From Tetragenococcus solitarius NBRC 100494 (lineage in GTDB: Bacteria; Bacillota; Bacilli; Lactobacillales; Enterococcaceae), in contig NZ_BCPY01000023.1 in NCBI RefSeq assembly GCF_001544195.1, positions 1-36,572 on the forward strand: a stretch of DNA of 36,572 nt, given 5' to 3'. Position 1 is the first letter of the stretch; each line of letters opens with the position of its first letter. A model generated the notes under the pieces. It did no database searches. It was given only the letters and a program-made list of their open reading frames with translations, and had not been told where the DNA came from. The position numbers were made by a program, and so were the translations under genes. Of this stretch, positions 23,666-32,478 are shown piece by piece.

Positions 23666-25190
23666 TTTTTACCACATCAATTAGGGAACCATCACGATAC
23701 TCAATCAGCGCAACCACTTTATCGCCATATTCAATCGGATCAGGATCACCAACAATGCTATAAGCTTTTTCTTTTAATTCTTTAATTGAATATTGTGGAA
23801 CATCCAAGTCTTTAAAATGTTCAATTAAGTCTTGACGTTTGGGGTTAATCGCAATCCCGATTTCAGTTACAACAACGTCAACACTATCTCCAGGAGTTAC
23901 AACTGTATTCACTTCATCAACAAACGTTGGTATTCTACCTCTAACTAAAGGCGAAATCACTAAACTCATATTGCAGGCTGCACTAGTGTCTGAATGTCCA
24001 CCTGAAGCACCACGAAGAACGCCATCAGAACCAGTAATGACATTGACATTGAAGTTTGTATCTACTTCTAAAGCAGACAAAACCGCTGTATCTAATTTGT
24101 TAATAACAGCTCCCTTGCTTAATGGAGAAGCGTACATATTTGCATCAATTTCATAGTGGTTATCATTTTCGTCCAAAGAAACCGCAGAAGGATGATCAAA
24201 ATCTTGTACGTCAATAATTTTTTCTACCAAACCTTCTTTTAGTAAATCAGCCATTGCATTTGTAATACCACCGAGAGCAAAGCTTGCTGTGATACCTTCT
24301 TCAATCATTTGTTCACGAATATAACGGGTAACAGCTAATGCTGAGCCACCCGTACCTGTTTGGAAAGAAAATCCTTGCTTAAAGTAAGGTGAATTCGTAA
24401 TCACTTTAGCTGCATTTTCTGCAATCATTAATTCTTTTGGATTTTTAGTAAAACGAGTTGCTCCTTTAGCAATGCCTTCCGGATCTCCAATAGCATCCAC
24501 TTCTACTACATAGTCAACGTCTGTTTGCGGGATACTAATTGGTGTATTCGGATAATCTGCTAAAGTATCAGTAATAACGACTACTTGGTCAGCATACTTA
24601 GCGTCAATCATCGCATATCCTAGCGAACCGCAAGTGGCTTTTCCTTTTGTACCATTAGCATTCCCATATTCATCTGAACTTGGCACGCCTAAAAAGGCCA
24701 CATCAATGTGAATATCGCCGGCTGCGATAGCGCGTGCCCTACCACCGTGTGAACGGATAACGACTGGATTTTCCATAATCCCTTCGGAGATAGCAGCACC
24801 TACTTTGTCACGCAAACCAGAAGAAGTAACGTTAGTCACTACACCGTTTTTTATGTGATCGATCAATGGTTCGTGGACATTAGCAATTGAACTTGGTGCA
24901 ATCGAAATATCTTTAATCCCCATTTTTGCAATTTCATCTAAAACCATATTCATTACATAATCGCCTTCACGAAAATGATGGTGAAAAGAAACAGTCATTC
25001 CATCTTTTAGGCCTGTTTTTTGAATGGCTTCGCGGATGCTTTTTAATAGTTTTTCGTCCTGTGGTTTTACAGGCTGTGTCTGACGGCTTGCTTCTTTATA
25101 TTCATTAATGTGAGCAAGCTCACCTTCATAAACGCCAAATTTATCTGCATATTCTTGAGGAATATCTTTACCAACTTTATTTATTGCCAT
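23658..25190 (-). CDS. citF: Citrate lyase alpha subunit (citrate-ACP transferase)
   Basis: CitF swaps the acetyl group on the ACP thioester for citrate, forming citryl-ACP. It has 510 residues as usual. Visible family blocks include [20 protein letters not shown], the glycine-rich [16 protein letters not shown] and [16 protein letters not shown]. The ATG is behind AGAGGAGG and 2 bases after citE ends, so the subunits are co-translated. It acts in the cytoplasm as part of the alpha-beta-gamma lyase complex. Confidence 0.97.
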   Translation of the reverse strand: MAINKVGKDIPQEYADKFGVYEGELAHINEYKEASRQTQPVKPQDEKLLKSIREAIQKTGLKDGMTVSFHHHFREGDYVMNMVLDEIAKMGIKDISIAPSSIANVHEPLIDHIKNGVVTNVTSSGLRDKVGAAISEGIMENPVVIRSHGGRARAIAAGDIHIDVAFLGVPSSDEYGNANGTKGKATCGSLGYAMIDAKYADQVVVITDTLADYPNTPISIPQTDVDYVVEVDAIGDPEGIAKGATRFTKNPKELMIAENAAKVITNSPYFKQGFSFQTGTGGSALAVTRYIREQMIEEGITASFALGGITNAMADLLKEGLVEKIIDVQDFDHPSAVSLDENDNHYEIDANMYASPLSKGAVINKLDTAVLSALEVDTNFNVNVITGSDGVLRGASGGHSDTSAACNMSLVISPLVRGRIPTFVDEVNTVVTPGDSVDVVVTEIGIAINPKRQDLIEHFKDLDVPQYSIKELKEKAYSIVGDPDPIEYGDKVVALIEYRDGSLIDVVKNV

Positions 25191-25192
25191 AA

Positions 25193-26080
25193 TTAAACGT
25201 CCTCCTCTTTGATCATGTTTGCAGCAAGTGCTAAAGCAATCACACGTTCTGCCCTTTCGACGACAGGTTTATCAACCATTTTCCCGTTAACTGATACAAC
25301 GCCAGAGCCTTTTTCTTGTGCTTCACGAAGTCCCCAGATAATCTCTTTAGCATCTTGTACTTCTTCTTCTGTAGGAGCATAGATTTTATTGACCAGTGGA
25401 ATTTGACGCGGGTTAATCACTGATTTTCCATCGAAACCAAGTTGTTTAATTTGGCGTACTTCCTCTTCAAATCCTTCAGGGTTTTCAACATTAGAATACA
25501 CGGTATCAATGGCAGCAATCCCAGCGGCTCTTGCACCATGTAAAATCATACTACGCGCAAAAAATAGCTCTTTACCATCTGGATAACGTTCTGTTTTTAG
25601 GTTGGTAACATAATCTTCCGCACCTAAGGCAATCCCAATGAGGCGGTCAGAACTTTGGGCAATATCAGGAGCGTTTAACACCCCTTCTGCCGATTCTATA
25701 GCTGCCATCATACGCGTTGTCCCTACTTCAATATCATTTTGCGTTTCTACTTCAGTAATGACTTTTTCAACATCAATAATATCTTGAGCAGTTTCCGTTT
25801 TTGGTAGACGAATAACATCAACACCTGCTAGTACCATTGCTTCAATGTCTAATTTCCCGCCAGCATCTAAACTATTAATGCGAACGACAGTTTCTACACC
25901 ACTATAATCAAAAGTACGCAAAGCGTTGTGTACCAAAGTTCTTGCGGAATCTTTTTCAGGCAAAGAAACCGCATCTTCTAAATCAAACATAATGGAATCT
26001 GCCCCATATAACGGTGCATCTCTTAACATTGCAGCGTTTTGGCCAGGGACAAACATCATCGTTCTTCTTAATTGTTCCAT
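25193..26080 (-). CDS. citE: Citrate lyase beta subunit (citryl-ACP lyase)
   Basis: CitE cleaves citryl-ACP into oxaloacetate and acetyl-ACP. It has 295 residues in a TIM-barrel fold of the HpcH/HpaI family. [19 protein letters not shown] opens it; [19 protein letters not shown] carries Mg-binding acidic residues; [13 protein letters not shown] and [12 protein letters not shown]-like sequence follow, then [13 protein letters not shown]. The ATG overlaps the end of citD by 13 bases and has AAGGAG in front. Confidence 0.97.
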   Translation of the reverse strand: MEQLRRTMMFVPGQNAAMLRDAPLYGADSIMFDLEDAVSLPEKDSARTLVHNALRTFDYSGVETVVRINSLDAGGKLDIEAMVLAGVDVIRLPKTETAQDIIDVEKVITEVETQNDIEVGTTRMMAAIESAEGVLNAPDIAQSSDRLIGIALGAEDYVTNLKTERYPDGKELFFARSMILHGARAAGIAAIDTVYSNVENPEGFEEEVRQIKQLGFDGKSVINPRQIPLVNKIYAPTEEEVQDAKEIIWGLREAQEKGSGVVSVNGKMVDKPVVERAERVIALALAANMIKEEDV

Positions 26081-26376
26081 GAGTCAATCTCCTTCCAGTC
26101 ATAATGCTCTTGTTTAGCTGCACGGTGAGCAGCTGTAATGGTACGGGCTTGAATCGTACAATCTAGCGCCCCTTTATCGACTGCTGTCACTTTGACGCCT
26201 TGTACATCCAAATGTTCTAAAGTTTCTGTAATCACTTGACGAATCTTGCGACCAAATTGTTTTTCCACACTACTATCCAAATCAATTTGGATTTCATTAC
26301 CATCAATCGGTTGGACAGTAATTTGAATATCACTAGATTCCATAGTACCACTGACAGCATTTTGTAAAATTTCCAT
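26068..26376 (-). CDS. citD: Citrate lyase gamma subunit (acyl carrier protein)
   Basis: CitD carries the CoA-like prosthetic group as a thioester arm. It has 102 residues. The attachment serine is Ser14 in [13 protein letters not shown], the same position as in the Klebsiella protein. The rest is a compact beta-rich domain. The start is ATG 26376 with AGGTG upstream. It lies 13 bases after citC and overlaps citE, so the whole set is translated as a unit. The longer-than-typical C-terminus ([16 protein letters not shown]) overlaps the citE start. Confidence 0.96.
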   Translation of the reverse strand: MEILQNAVSGTMESSDIQITVQPIDGNEIQIDLDSSVEKQFGRKIRQVITETLEHLDVQGVKVTAVDKGALDCTIQARTITAAHRAAKQEHYDWKEIDSWNN

Positions 26377-26389
26377 TTTTTCACCTCAT

Positions 26390-27391
26390 TTAAAAATTTT
26401 TCTTTAAGTAATTGTATGTTGTTGCGGGTAAAAATTCTAAAAGTAACTTTTCATCATGTTCTGATAGGGCTTTACGTACTTTAGTAGCTGAAACAATATC
26501 CCCTTCTATTGCTTTTCTAGATAAAATAACTAAGTTCAACTCCTTACCAAAAACTTCTTGCATGGCTTGGTTATAAACCTCAGTTACTTTAGAGTAAGGT
26601 TCATCCCCTACGTAACGAACACGGATATCTAAAACTGGTGCAATTTTTTCTTTAAAAATTTGAGCGTCAAGTTTTGCTTGTGTTTTAGCCACTGTTAATT
26701 CGGCTTTATCTTTTAGAAAATAGGCTGGGAAAGTGGCCTGTGAAACAAGGTATTTTCGAGTAGAAAAGACAGTAACATTAGATAAATGATTCACTCCTGC
26801 CTTAACCATTTTTATACGATCTTTTGTGGAAAATTCGGAATGGTCTTCAGACAAAACAAACACATACACTTGATCATTTTTCTCAGCTGCCGTTTCCACC
26901 AGATATTGGTGTCCCAAAGTAAATGGATTGGCGTTCATAACAATACCTGCGCCTTGGCCCGATTTTTTATTTTCTTGTAAATAGTGAAGGTAGGTAGAAA
27001 AATCATCCGGTCCTTGTTCCATAAATAAGACGTCTTCATTCACTACAATCTTTTTAAATCCTAATGATTGAAAAATTTTTTCTTTTTCAGGTTTTGTATA
27101 TAAGAAATAATGAAAATAGCCGTTTTCGTTCATCTCTTCAATTAAATGGGTAATTATTTGGGTTAATAAATTTTCTGCTTGATAATCTTTACAGACTGCC
27201 ACACATTTAATAATATTTTCTGCAAAAGAGCCTGTAGCGATAAGTCTTTTTCCGTCATATATTCCCCATGTAAAATCAAGAGTTTCCTCGGTTTGAAGCC
27301 CAGCTTTTTTCATAAGCTTACACCAATCTTCGTATCCTTTTTTATCTTTTTCTAACCAGATACGCTTGCTTGTATAATTGTTGTCCATCAT
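26390..27391 (-). CDS. citC: [Citrate (pro-3S)-lyase] ligase
   Basis: CitC acetylates the prosthetic thiol of CitD with acetate and ATP, activating citrate lyase. It has 333 residues from ATG 27391. The N-terminal half resembles GNAT acetyltransferases (to about 125). The C-terminal half is a nucleotidylyltransferase with the HxGH-like NPFTLGHQYLV motif and a second motif in VSATKVRKAL. AAGGAGG lies 5 bases before ATG 27391 and 8 before the adjacent ATG 27388; either may be used. A longer frame to 27436 lacks a ribosome site. It is the first gene of the cit operon. Confidence 0.94.
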   Translation of the reverse strand: MMDNNYTSKRIWLEKDKKGYEDWCKLMKKAGLQTEETLDFTWGIYDGKRLIATGSFAENIIKCVAVCKDYQAENLLTQIITHLIEEMNENGYFHYFLYTKPEKEKIFQSLGFKKIVVNEDVLFMEQGPDDFSTYLHYLQENKKSGQGAGIVMNANPFTLGHQYLVETAAEKNDQVYVFVLSEDHSEFSTKDRIKMVKAGVNHLSNVTVFSTRKYLVSQATFPAYFLKDKAELTVAKTQAKLDAQIFKEKIAPVLDIRVRYVGDEPYSKVTEVYNQAMQEVFGKELNLVILSRKAIEGDIVSATKVRKALSEHDEKLLLEFLPATTYNYLKKNF

Positions 27392-27561
27392 CTTAACCTC
27401 CTTCCCAACACCATATATCCTAAAAGTACGCATCATTGCAGCCAGCAGTAAATTTTGCTATCGTTTCCTAGAATTTTCAGATCTTTCGTCCTCTTTTTCT
27501 TTATGAAACAACCATCTAAAATTTCGTAGTATGCTCCTTTCAAAAATATGCTTACACCTTC

Positions 27562-27567
27562 ATTATA
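27562..27567 (-). promoter_or_regulatory. Probable -10 of the citCDEFX promoter
   Basis: A perfect TATAAT on the minus strand is matched, 17 bases upstream, only by CTATAA, a poor -35. This fits a promoter that needs an activator such as the neighbouring GntR protein. The leader would be about 165 nt. The rest of the 27392-27827 gap is AT-rich; CTCGCTTT (27631-27638) and AAAGCGAG (27710-27717) form a spaced inverted pair that could be operator half-sites. A second TATAAT at 27687-27692 (+) may serve the regulator. Confidence 0.45.
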
Positions 27568-27827
27568 AGAGAAATTTATAAAAATTATAGGTAAAACAAC
27601 CAAGAAAATTGTTCTTTTAGTGTTTCTAGTCTCGCTTTCTACTTTCGTTTTGTTTCATATTCGAAGCATAAATAGTTATTGTACTTTATAATCGAAACCA
27701 CTATAAATAAAAGCGAGAAAGACTTTACCTAAAGGAAGACAGCAAAAAGACTCTCCCAATCGCCTTCATTTATGGTAAAATGAAGATGACTATTACAAAT
27801 AAACTGTCGGTTCAAGGAGGAATAAAA

Positions 27828-28523
27828 ATGAATCCCATTGTCGACGCAATAAAATGTAATCTTGACTTAACACAAAATAGACCATTAAAGATTTGTGTAT
27901 ATGAAGCTTTACGTAAAACAATCATTTTGGGCGACATTCCGGCAGGAAAACGCATAAATGAAAAAGAACTGTCTGAAAAATTAAATATTAGTCGTACTCC
28001 CATTCGCTTTGCTTTACAAGAATTGGTAAAAGAACAACTAGTCGAACATGTTCCTAGAATTGGCATTGTCGTTAAAGGGATTAGTATCAAAGATGCCTAT
28101 GAGATTTACGATATACGAAAAGCTTTGGACACATTAGCCACCATCAAAGCCATGACTTTCATGGATGACAATGATTTTAATGAATTGGAACAATTATTAG
28201 AACAAAGCGAGTATTATAATAAAACGGATCAAGTAGACAATCTTCTGCAAAGCTTTTCGGACTTTAATGAATTTATCTATCAAGAAAGCCGAATGCTACG
28301 TTTAAAAGCGATTGTTACAGACTTACAAGCCTATTTGATTTATTTTCGTGATATTGCTATTCGTGCCTCTGCTAGAAGAAGCTTAGCACTACAAGAACAC
28401 TGGCTAATCTTTCGTGGAATGAAAAATAACGATATTGAACAAATCACTTTAATTACTCATGAACATTTAAATCGTTCATTACAGTTTATTTTAAAAGAAA
28501 TGGAACGTAGAGAAATTGGATAA
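27828..28523 (+). CDS. citO: GntR-family regulator of citrate genes (CitO-like)
   Basis: This 231-residue transcription regulator has an N-terminal winged helix (about 15-80) and a C-terminal FCD/FadR-type ligand domain. The DNA-binding helix-turn-helix is INEKELSEKLNISRTPIRFA. In Enterococcus faecalis CitO, a GntR protein in the same setting, activates the cit operons with citrate as ligand; the same role here is inferred from position and family. The start is ATG 27828, 7 bases after AAGGAGG; a longer frame from 27780 has no ribosome site. It diverges from citC and overlaps citG by 8 bases. Confidence 0.85.
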   Translation: MNPIVDAIKCNLDLTQNRPLKICVYEALRKTIILGDIPAGKRINEKELSEKLNISRTPIRFALQELVKEQLVEHVPRIGIVVKGISIKDAYEIYDIRKALDTLATIKAMTFMDDNDFNELEQLLEQSEYYNKTDQVDNLLQSFSDFNEFIYQESRMLRLKAIVTDLQAYLIYFRDIAIRASARRSLALQEHWLIFRGMKNNDIEQITLITHEHLNRSLQFILKEMERREIG

Positions 28524-29379
28524 TCCTTTATTAACACATATCCCAAGCCTTGCAACTAAGGCTCTTTATTATGAGGTGGCTATATCTCCAAAGCCTGGTC
28601 TAGTAGACCGCTTTGACAATGGCGCGCATTCTGATATGAACTTTTTTACTTTCATCAATAGTATTGAAAGCCTAGCGCCTTATTTTTATAGCTACTATCA
28701 ATTAGGCTTTGAACATGCCTCTGATTTAGCTAGCCTTTTTACTAAATTACGCAAGCAAGGAGTAGAGGCTGAAAATAAAATGCTCACAGCGACTAAAGGG
28801 ATTAATACCCATAAGGGAGCAAATTTTTCTTTTGCAGTGTTGCTTGGAGCAACCGGTTTTTATATGCAAACACACTCTTTTCCTTTTTCATCAAAGGATA
28901 CCTCAGCTATTTTAAAATTAGTTGCCAAAATGACCCATCACCTCGTTCAATATGACTTTTCCAAAATTACCCAAAAAGATCAATTATCGCATGGAGAAAA
29001 GTTATACATGAAAGCTGGTACATTAGGCGTTAGAGGTGAAGCGGCTAAAGGCTATCCCGCTTTATCTCATTTATTATTGCCATTTTTACGACAGCATGCT
29101 AGTTATACCGACACAGAAACATTGTTATTGCGAGGATTAGTTTTACTGATGAGCCAAATTGAAGACAGTAACTTGCTTCATCGTGGTGGAACGGAAGGTT
29201 GGCAACAAGTAAAACAACATAGTACTTCCATTTATCACTCTTCTTTAAATAATACCGATTTTAACCTTGCACTTACAAAGTTCAACCAAGAACTGATTAA
29301 AAAAAATCTAAGCCCTGGAGGTGCAGCAGACCTTTTGGGTTTAGGAATCTATTTTAGTTTCTTAGAAAACATTATCTAA
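28516..29379 (+). CDS. citG: Triphosphoribosyl-dephospho-CoA synthase
   Basis: CitG makes 2'-(5''-triphosphoribosyl)-3'-dephospho-CoA from ATP and dephospho-CoA, the precursor that CitX attaches to CitD. It has 287 residues. Family motifs are ISPKPGLVDRFDNGAHSDM, GINTHKGANFSFA, GVRGEAAKGYP and DSNLLHRGG. The start is TTG 28516, overlapping the stop of the regulator gene, with a weak ribosome site, so coupling is likely. It ends with a strong terminator. Confidence 0.95.
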   Translation: MDNPLLTHIPSLATKALYYEVAISPKPGLVDRFDNGAHSDMNFFTFINSIESLAPYFYSYYQLGFEHASDLASLFTKLRKQGVEAENKMLTATKGINTHKGANFSFAVLLGATGFYMQTHSFPFSSKDTSAILKLVAKMTHHLVQYDFSKITQKDQLSHGEKLYMKAGTLGVRGEAAKGYPALSHLLLPFLRQHASYTDTETLLLRGLVLLMSQIEDSNLLHRGGTEGWQQVKQHSTSIYHSSLNNTDFNLALTKFNQELIKKNLSPGGAADLLGLGIYFSFLENII

Positions 29380-29393
29380 CTATTAATAAAGAT

Positions 29394-29436
29394 AAAAAAA
29401 GATGCTTCAAATTTTACTTTGAGGCATCTTTTTTTA
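29394..29436 (+). terminator. Terminator of the regulator-citG unit
   Basis: GATGCTTCAA (29401-29410) and TTGAGGCATC (29419-29428) form a stem with one G-U pair and an 8-base loop, with A7 before and T7 after. Confidence 0.9.
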
Positions 29437-29497
29437 TTCCATTGTTTATCATTTATAAAAACGTTGAGTGTTATAAGACATAACTGTTGCCTCATTT

Positions 29498-29752
29498 TTA
29501 ATGGATAAGTTGACCAAACCACTGAGTCAACCTTTGCCATATATTCATTAAAAGAGAATAAAAACGTCCAGAAACATTATCTATATTAATTGTTTTTCCT
29601 AAACGATCGGCTATGCTTGCAACTTCAAAACGATAAATCCACAATAAAAAAATGAAAAGCAAGATAGCAACTAGACGAGAAAAACAACTCCTCGCTCGTA
29701 TCATCCAAGCAAAAAGAAAAAGTCCAATAACAAAAGCAATAAGTGTTTCCAT
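29498..29752 (-). CDS. Small membrane protein, unrecognised
   Basis: This 84-residue protein has two hydrophobic stretches: ETLIAFVIGLFLFAWMI (about 2-18) and LVAILLFIFLLWIYRF (about 27-42). An amphipathic C-terminal part with LLMNIWQRLTQWFGQLIH follows. Basic residues between the helices (RARSCFSR) fit a cytoplasmic loop. The start is ATG 29752, with AGGAGG 7-8 bases upstream; an upstream in-frame ATG lacks such a site. Amphipathic ends of this type may lie on the membrane surface. No family recognised. It is separated from khpA by the hairpin at 29831-29933. Confidence 0.6.
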   Translation of the reverse strand: METLIAFVIGLFLFAWMIRARSCFSRLVAILLFIFLLWIYRFEVASIADRLGKTINIDNVSGRFYSLLMNIWQRLTQWFGQLIH

Positions 29753-29830
29753 ACAGCTGCCTCCTTTATTATTATCCATTATAATAGGAGTGTGGATAAA
29801 AAACATCCTTCGCTAGTCGGATAAAAGAAA

Positions 29831-29933
29831 AAGACCAGGACAAAAGCTAACCTCCCATATCACAAAGAAACTTAAAAACATCTTCCTAAACGTTTAAGAT
29901 TCTCACATTGCTGGAAACTTTTATCCTGATCTT
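29831..29933 (-). ncRNA. Structured 3' region of the rpsP-khpA transcript
   Basis: On the minus strand AAGATCAGGATAAAAG and CTTTTGTCCTGGTCTT pair over 16 positions, two of them as U-G pairs, enclosing about 70 bases that contain a further small inverted repeat (TAAACGTTTA). TTTCTTTTAT follows. The element begins 5 bases after the khpA stop codon. It may be a terminator with a large decorated loop or a structured RNA. On the plus strand the same positions would be C-A mismatches, so minus-strand RNA is the selected form (inference). Confidence 0.4.
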
Positions 29934-29938
29934 ATTTT

Positions 29939-30187
29939 CTACTCTTTGCCATCTAAAATGTTCAATCGTACTTTTTTACGATCGTCGGTTTTAACACTAT
30001 AAACAATGGTGCGAATTGCTTTTGCGATACGTCCTTGTTTGCCTATGATGCGTCCCACATCAATGGGGGCGACCGATAAATTATACTCAAAAAAATGATC
30101 TGTCTCATTAATTTCGATTGACACTTGTTCAGGCTGTGTAACTAAGGGACGAACGATCGTTAAGACCAAATCGGTCAAATCTGTCAT
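29939..30187 (-). CDS. khpA: KH-domain RNA-binding protein KhpA
   Basis: KhpA is a small RNA-binding protein that pairs with KhpB/EloR and influences cell elongation and division in streptococci and lactobacilli. It has 82 residues: one KH domain with the GxxG loop in GRIIGKQGRIAKAI. The ATG is preceded by AAGGTG and lies 11 bases after the rpsP stop. It is co-transcribed with rpsP, a pairing conserved in Firmicutes. It is followed by the structured region at 29831-29933. Confidence 0.95.
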   Translation of the reverse strand: MTDLTDLVLTIVRPLVTQPEQVSIEINETDHFFEYNLSVAPIDVGRIIGKQGRIAKAIRTIVYSVKTDDRKKVRLNILDGKE

Positions 30188-30198
30188 AGTTAGTCACC

Positions 30199-30474
30199 TT
30201 ATTTCTTTGCGTTTTTTGCTTCATGATGCTTTTTCATAATACCTTCTTTAGAAAGAATATTACGAACAGTATCAGAAGGTTGAGCACCATTAGCTAACCA
30301 GCCTAATACAGCATCTTCTTCAATTTTCACTTCGCTTGGTTCTTTTAGCGGATTATAAGTACCAACTGTTTCGATAAAGCGGCTGTCACGTGGAGCACGT
30401 GAGTCTGCTACAACAATACGGTAAGTTGGGCGTTTATTATCTCCCATGCGTTTTAAACGAATTTTTACTGCCAA
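30199..30474 (-). CDS. rpsP: 30S ribosomal protein S16
   Basis: S16 has 91 residues and stabilises 16S rRNA in the 30S body. The opening [24 protein letters not shown] is diagnostic. The start is TTG 30474, 8 bases after GGAGG; an AUG is expected for most highly expressed ribosomal genes, so this is worth noting. It is followed by khpA. ffh, its usual upstream neighbour, is 2 kb further upstream on the same strand, with two plus-strand flavoprotein genes and csbD between. Confidence 0.96.
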   Translation of the reverse strand: MAVKIRLKRMGDNKRPTYRIVVADSRAPRDSRFIETVGTYNPLKEPSEVKIEEDAVLGWLANGAQPSDTVRNILSKEGIMKKHHEAKNAKK

Positions 30475-30670
30475 ATATTACACCTCCATTAGTTTTAATC
30501 ACAAAATGTAGTTTAACAGGTTTTACTCACTGTGTAAAGACTTTTCTCTTTACAGTTCATATTTTTCTCTTTGGACTATTTCTTAGTTTAGATTATAACC
30601 TTTTTATCTAGCAACTTAAGACGTAATTGCTTTTTATTGCAAAAATTACTAACTTTTTGTAAGATAATAT

Positions 30671-30704
30671 TGTAGTAAACAATAACCACATTTTATTTAC
30701 TACA
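30671..30704 (+). promoter_or_regulatory. Perfect 9-bp dyad before the FMN reductase gene
   Basis: TGTAGTAAA (30671-30679) and TTTACTACA (30696-30704) are exact complements separated by 16 bases and end 8 bases before AAAGGAGG. A possible -10 (GATAAT at 30663-30668) lies just upstream. The half-site resembles those bound by BlaI- and MarR/HxlR-type repressors. The binding protein is not in this window as far as I can tell. Confidence 0.4.
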
Positions 30705-30724
30705 CTTTTAAAGGAGGAATTTTC

Positions 30725-31279
30725 ATGAATACAAAAATTGGTTTTATTGTTGGAAGTCTACGTAAAGATTCTAATAATTTAAAAACAGCGCAAACATTTG
30801 CAAAATTATTGCCAGACGGAGTAGAAGCCAACTTTATCGAAATTGGTAACCTGCCTTTTTACAATGAAGATTTAGAAGTCCCTGGAAAGGTACCAGAAAG
30901 TTGGACAAATTTTAGAAATGAGATCCAAAAAATGGATGGGATACTGTTCTTTACTCCAGAATACAATCGTTCCATGCCAGCCGTACTTAAAAATGCATTA
31001 GACGTTGGTTCGCGACCTTTTGGTGAAAATCAGTGGGATGGCAAGCCAGCTGCTGTTGTCAGTGTAGCGCCACGTGGAATTGCCGGCTTTGGTGCAAATC
31101 ATGCTTTACGTCAATCATTGGTTTTCTTAAATATGCCCGTTATGCAACAGCCTGAAGCCTATATTGGAAACTTTGATTCTTTGTTAAATGAAGACGGAAC
31201 TTTTGTAGAAGATACAAAGAACTTTTTTAAAGTAATTATCGATAGTTATTTGGATTTCTTTAACAAATTAACCAAGTAA
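30725..31279 (+). CDS. NADPH-dependent FMN reductase family protein
   Basis: This 184-residue flavodoxin-like oxidoreductase has the FMN phosphate loop GSLRKDSNN near the N-terminus and the FFTPEYNRSMPAVLKNALD motif at about 76-94, characteristic of the FMN_red/azoreductase group. It probably reduces quinones, azo compounds or flavins with NADPH. AAAGGAGG precedes the ATG. A perfect dyad just upstream suggests repression. It is followed by a second flavoprotein (WrbA type) after a 148-base gap. Confidence 0.9.
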   Translation: MNTKIGFIVGSLRKDSNNLKTAQTFAKLLPDGVEANFIEIGNLPFYNEDLEVPGKVPESWTNFRNEIQKMDGILFFTPEYNRSMPAVLKNALDVGSRPFGENQWDGKPAAVVSVAPRGIAGFGANHALRQSLVFLNMPVMQQPEAYIGNFDSLLNEDGTFVEDTKNFFKVIIDSYLDFFNKLTK

Positions 31280-31427
31280 CGTTAGATTGGTTCTTAATTT
31301 AACCTAAAGATACTAACTTAAAATACTTACAATTAATAAGCAAAAAACTTGAGTTTCTTTTTCAGCTGCTTTAAAGTTATAAATGTACCAAAAATAGGAC
31401 AAATGAAGAATAAGGAGAGGATCATTT

Positions 31428-32024
31428 ATGACAAAAATTTCAATTATCTATTACAGCTCAACAGGAACCAACTATCAACTCGCTCAATGGGCTAAAGAAG
31501 CAGTGGAAGATGCAGGTGCTGAAGCTCGTTTAGTGAAAGCTCCTGAATTAGCACCCGATGTAGCAATTGAAGCAAATCCTGCTTGGAAAGCACATTACGA
31601 TGCAACAAAAGATATTCCAGAAGTAACATCAGAAGATATTACATGGGCAGATGGCATTATTTTTAGCGTTCCTTCTCGTTTTGGTGTTATGGCAGCTCAA
31701 ATGAAACAATTTATCGATACTCAAGGTGGCTTATGGGCAAACGGCGATACGGTAAATAAAGTTGTATCAGGTATGACTTCAGCTCAAAATGCACATGGCG
31801 GACAAGAGGCTACACTGCTTTCTCTTTACATTCAAATGATGCACTGGGGCGCTATTATTGCTGCACCCGGCTATGCTGAAACAGAATATTACGCTGCAGG
31901 CGGTAACCCTTACGGAACTTCAGTTACTGTTGACGCCGATGGGAATATGCTCGAAGATGTTGAAGCAGCTGTGAAACAACAAGCTCGTCATACAGTAGAT
32001 ATTGCCAATAGAGTAAATGGATAA
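31428..32024 (+). CDS. wrbA: WrbA-type NAD(P)H:quinone oxidoreductase
   Basis: This flavodoxin-fold FMN enzyme reduces quinones by two electrons, protecting against redox cycling. It has 198 residues. The FMN phosphate site is YYSSTGTNYQLAQ; PSRFGVMAAQMKQFIDTQGG and SAQNAHGGQEATLLS are family blocks, and YGTSVTVD near the C-terminus is typical of WrbA. The ATG is preceded by AAGGAGAGG. It has its own leader and a strong terminator at 32046-32079. Confidence 0.92.
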   Translation: MTKISIIYYSSTGTNYQLAQWAKEAVEDAGAEARLVKAPELAPDVAIEANPAWKAHYDATKDIPEVTSEDITWADGIIFSVPSRFGVMAAQMKQFIDTQGGLWANGDTVNKVVSGMTSAQNAHGGQEATLLSLYIQMMHWGAIIAAPGYAETEYYAAGGNPYGTSVTVDADGNMLEDVEAAVKQQARHTVDIANRVNG

Positions 32025-32045
32025 ATAAAGTCACTTCTAAAATGC

Positions 32046-32079
32046 AAAAAGCTTTGGTATTTTTTTACCAAAGCTTTTT
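32046..32079 (+). terminator. Terminator of wrbA
   Basis: AAAAAGCTTTGGTA and TACCAAAGCTTTTT form a perfect 14-pair stem around T6. Confidence 0.9.
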
Positions 32080-32124
32080 CTATTTATTTTTTATTATATA
32101 TTAGTAAAAGAATCTTAAAAAAAT

Positions 32125-32163
32125 AAAGGTGACAAAACACTCATTAAGTGTTCTATCACCTTT
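32125..32163 (-). terminator. Terminator of the CsbD-like gene
   Basis: AAAGGTGA-t-AGAACACT and AGTGTT-t-TGTCACCTTT on the minus strand, with a 5-base loop, are followed by ATTTTTTT. It begins 16 bases after the csbD-like stop codon. Confidence 0.9.
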
Positions 32164-32178
32164 TACGCCTATTATTTA

Positions 32179-32385
32179 TTATTCAGAATCATTACCCGAT
32201 TCTTTTTTTTCGTCAGCTTTTTTGTTAATTTTTTCTGCTGCGTTATCTGCAACTTCTTGTGCTTTATCTTTCGCTTTGCCGAGACCTTGTTGTGCTTTTC
32301 CTTTTAGTTCTTCGGTATCGTCACCTGTCACTTTTCCTTTAGCTTCGGTGAATTTTCCTTTTAAATCATCTTTATTTGTACTCAT
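32179..32385 (-). CDS. CsbD-family stress protein
   Basis: This 68-residue, highly charged protein is of the CsbD type (KDDLKGKFTEAKGKVTGD, then ELKGKAQQGLGKAKDKAQEV). CsbD of Bacillus is a general-stress protein; the molecular function is unknown. The protein is predicted helical and soluble, with a Lys/Glu-rich C-terminus. The start is ATG 32385, 8 bases after AAAGGAG; a GTG codon directly before it is less well spaced. It is probably a single-gene unit located downstream of ffh on the same strand. Confidence 0.9.
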   Translation of the reverse strand: MSTNKDDLKGKFTEAKGKVTGDDTEELKGKAQQGLGKAKDKAQEVADNAAEKINKKADEKKESGNDSE

Positions 32386-32478
32386 CACATCGGCTCCTTT
32401 CTTGATGGTTTAATCATATCATGCTTTATTCATCACGACAATCAAAAAGCTTCTATGCTGCCTATTATTTCATTCTAT

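Noticed and set aside
27601-27720. A catabolite-repression (cre) site between citC and the regulator
   Set aside because: TAAAAGCGAGAAAG and similar stretches match only half of the CcpA consensus.
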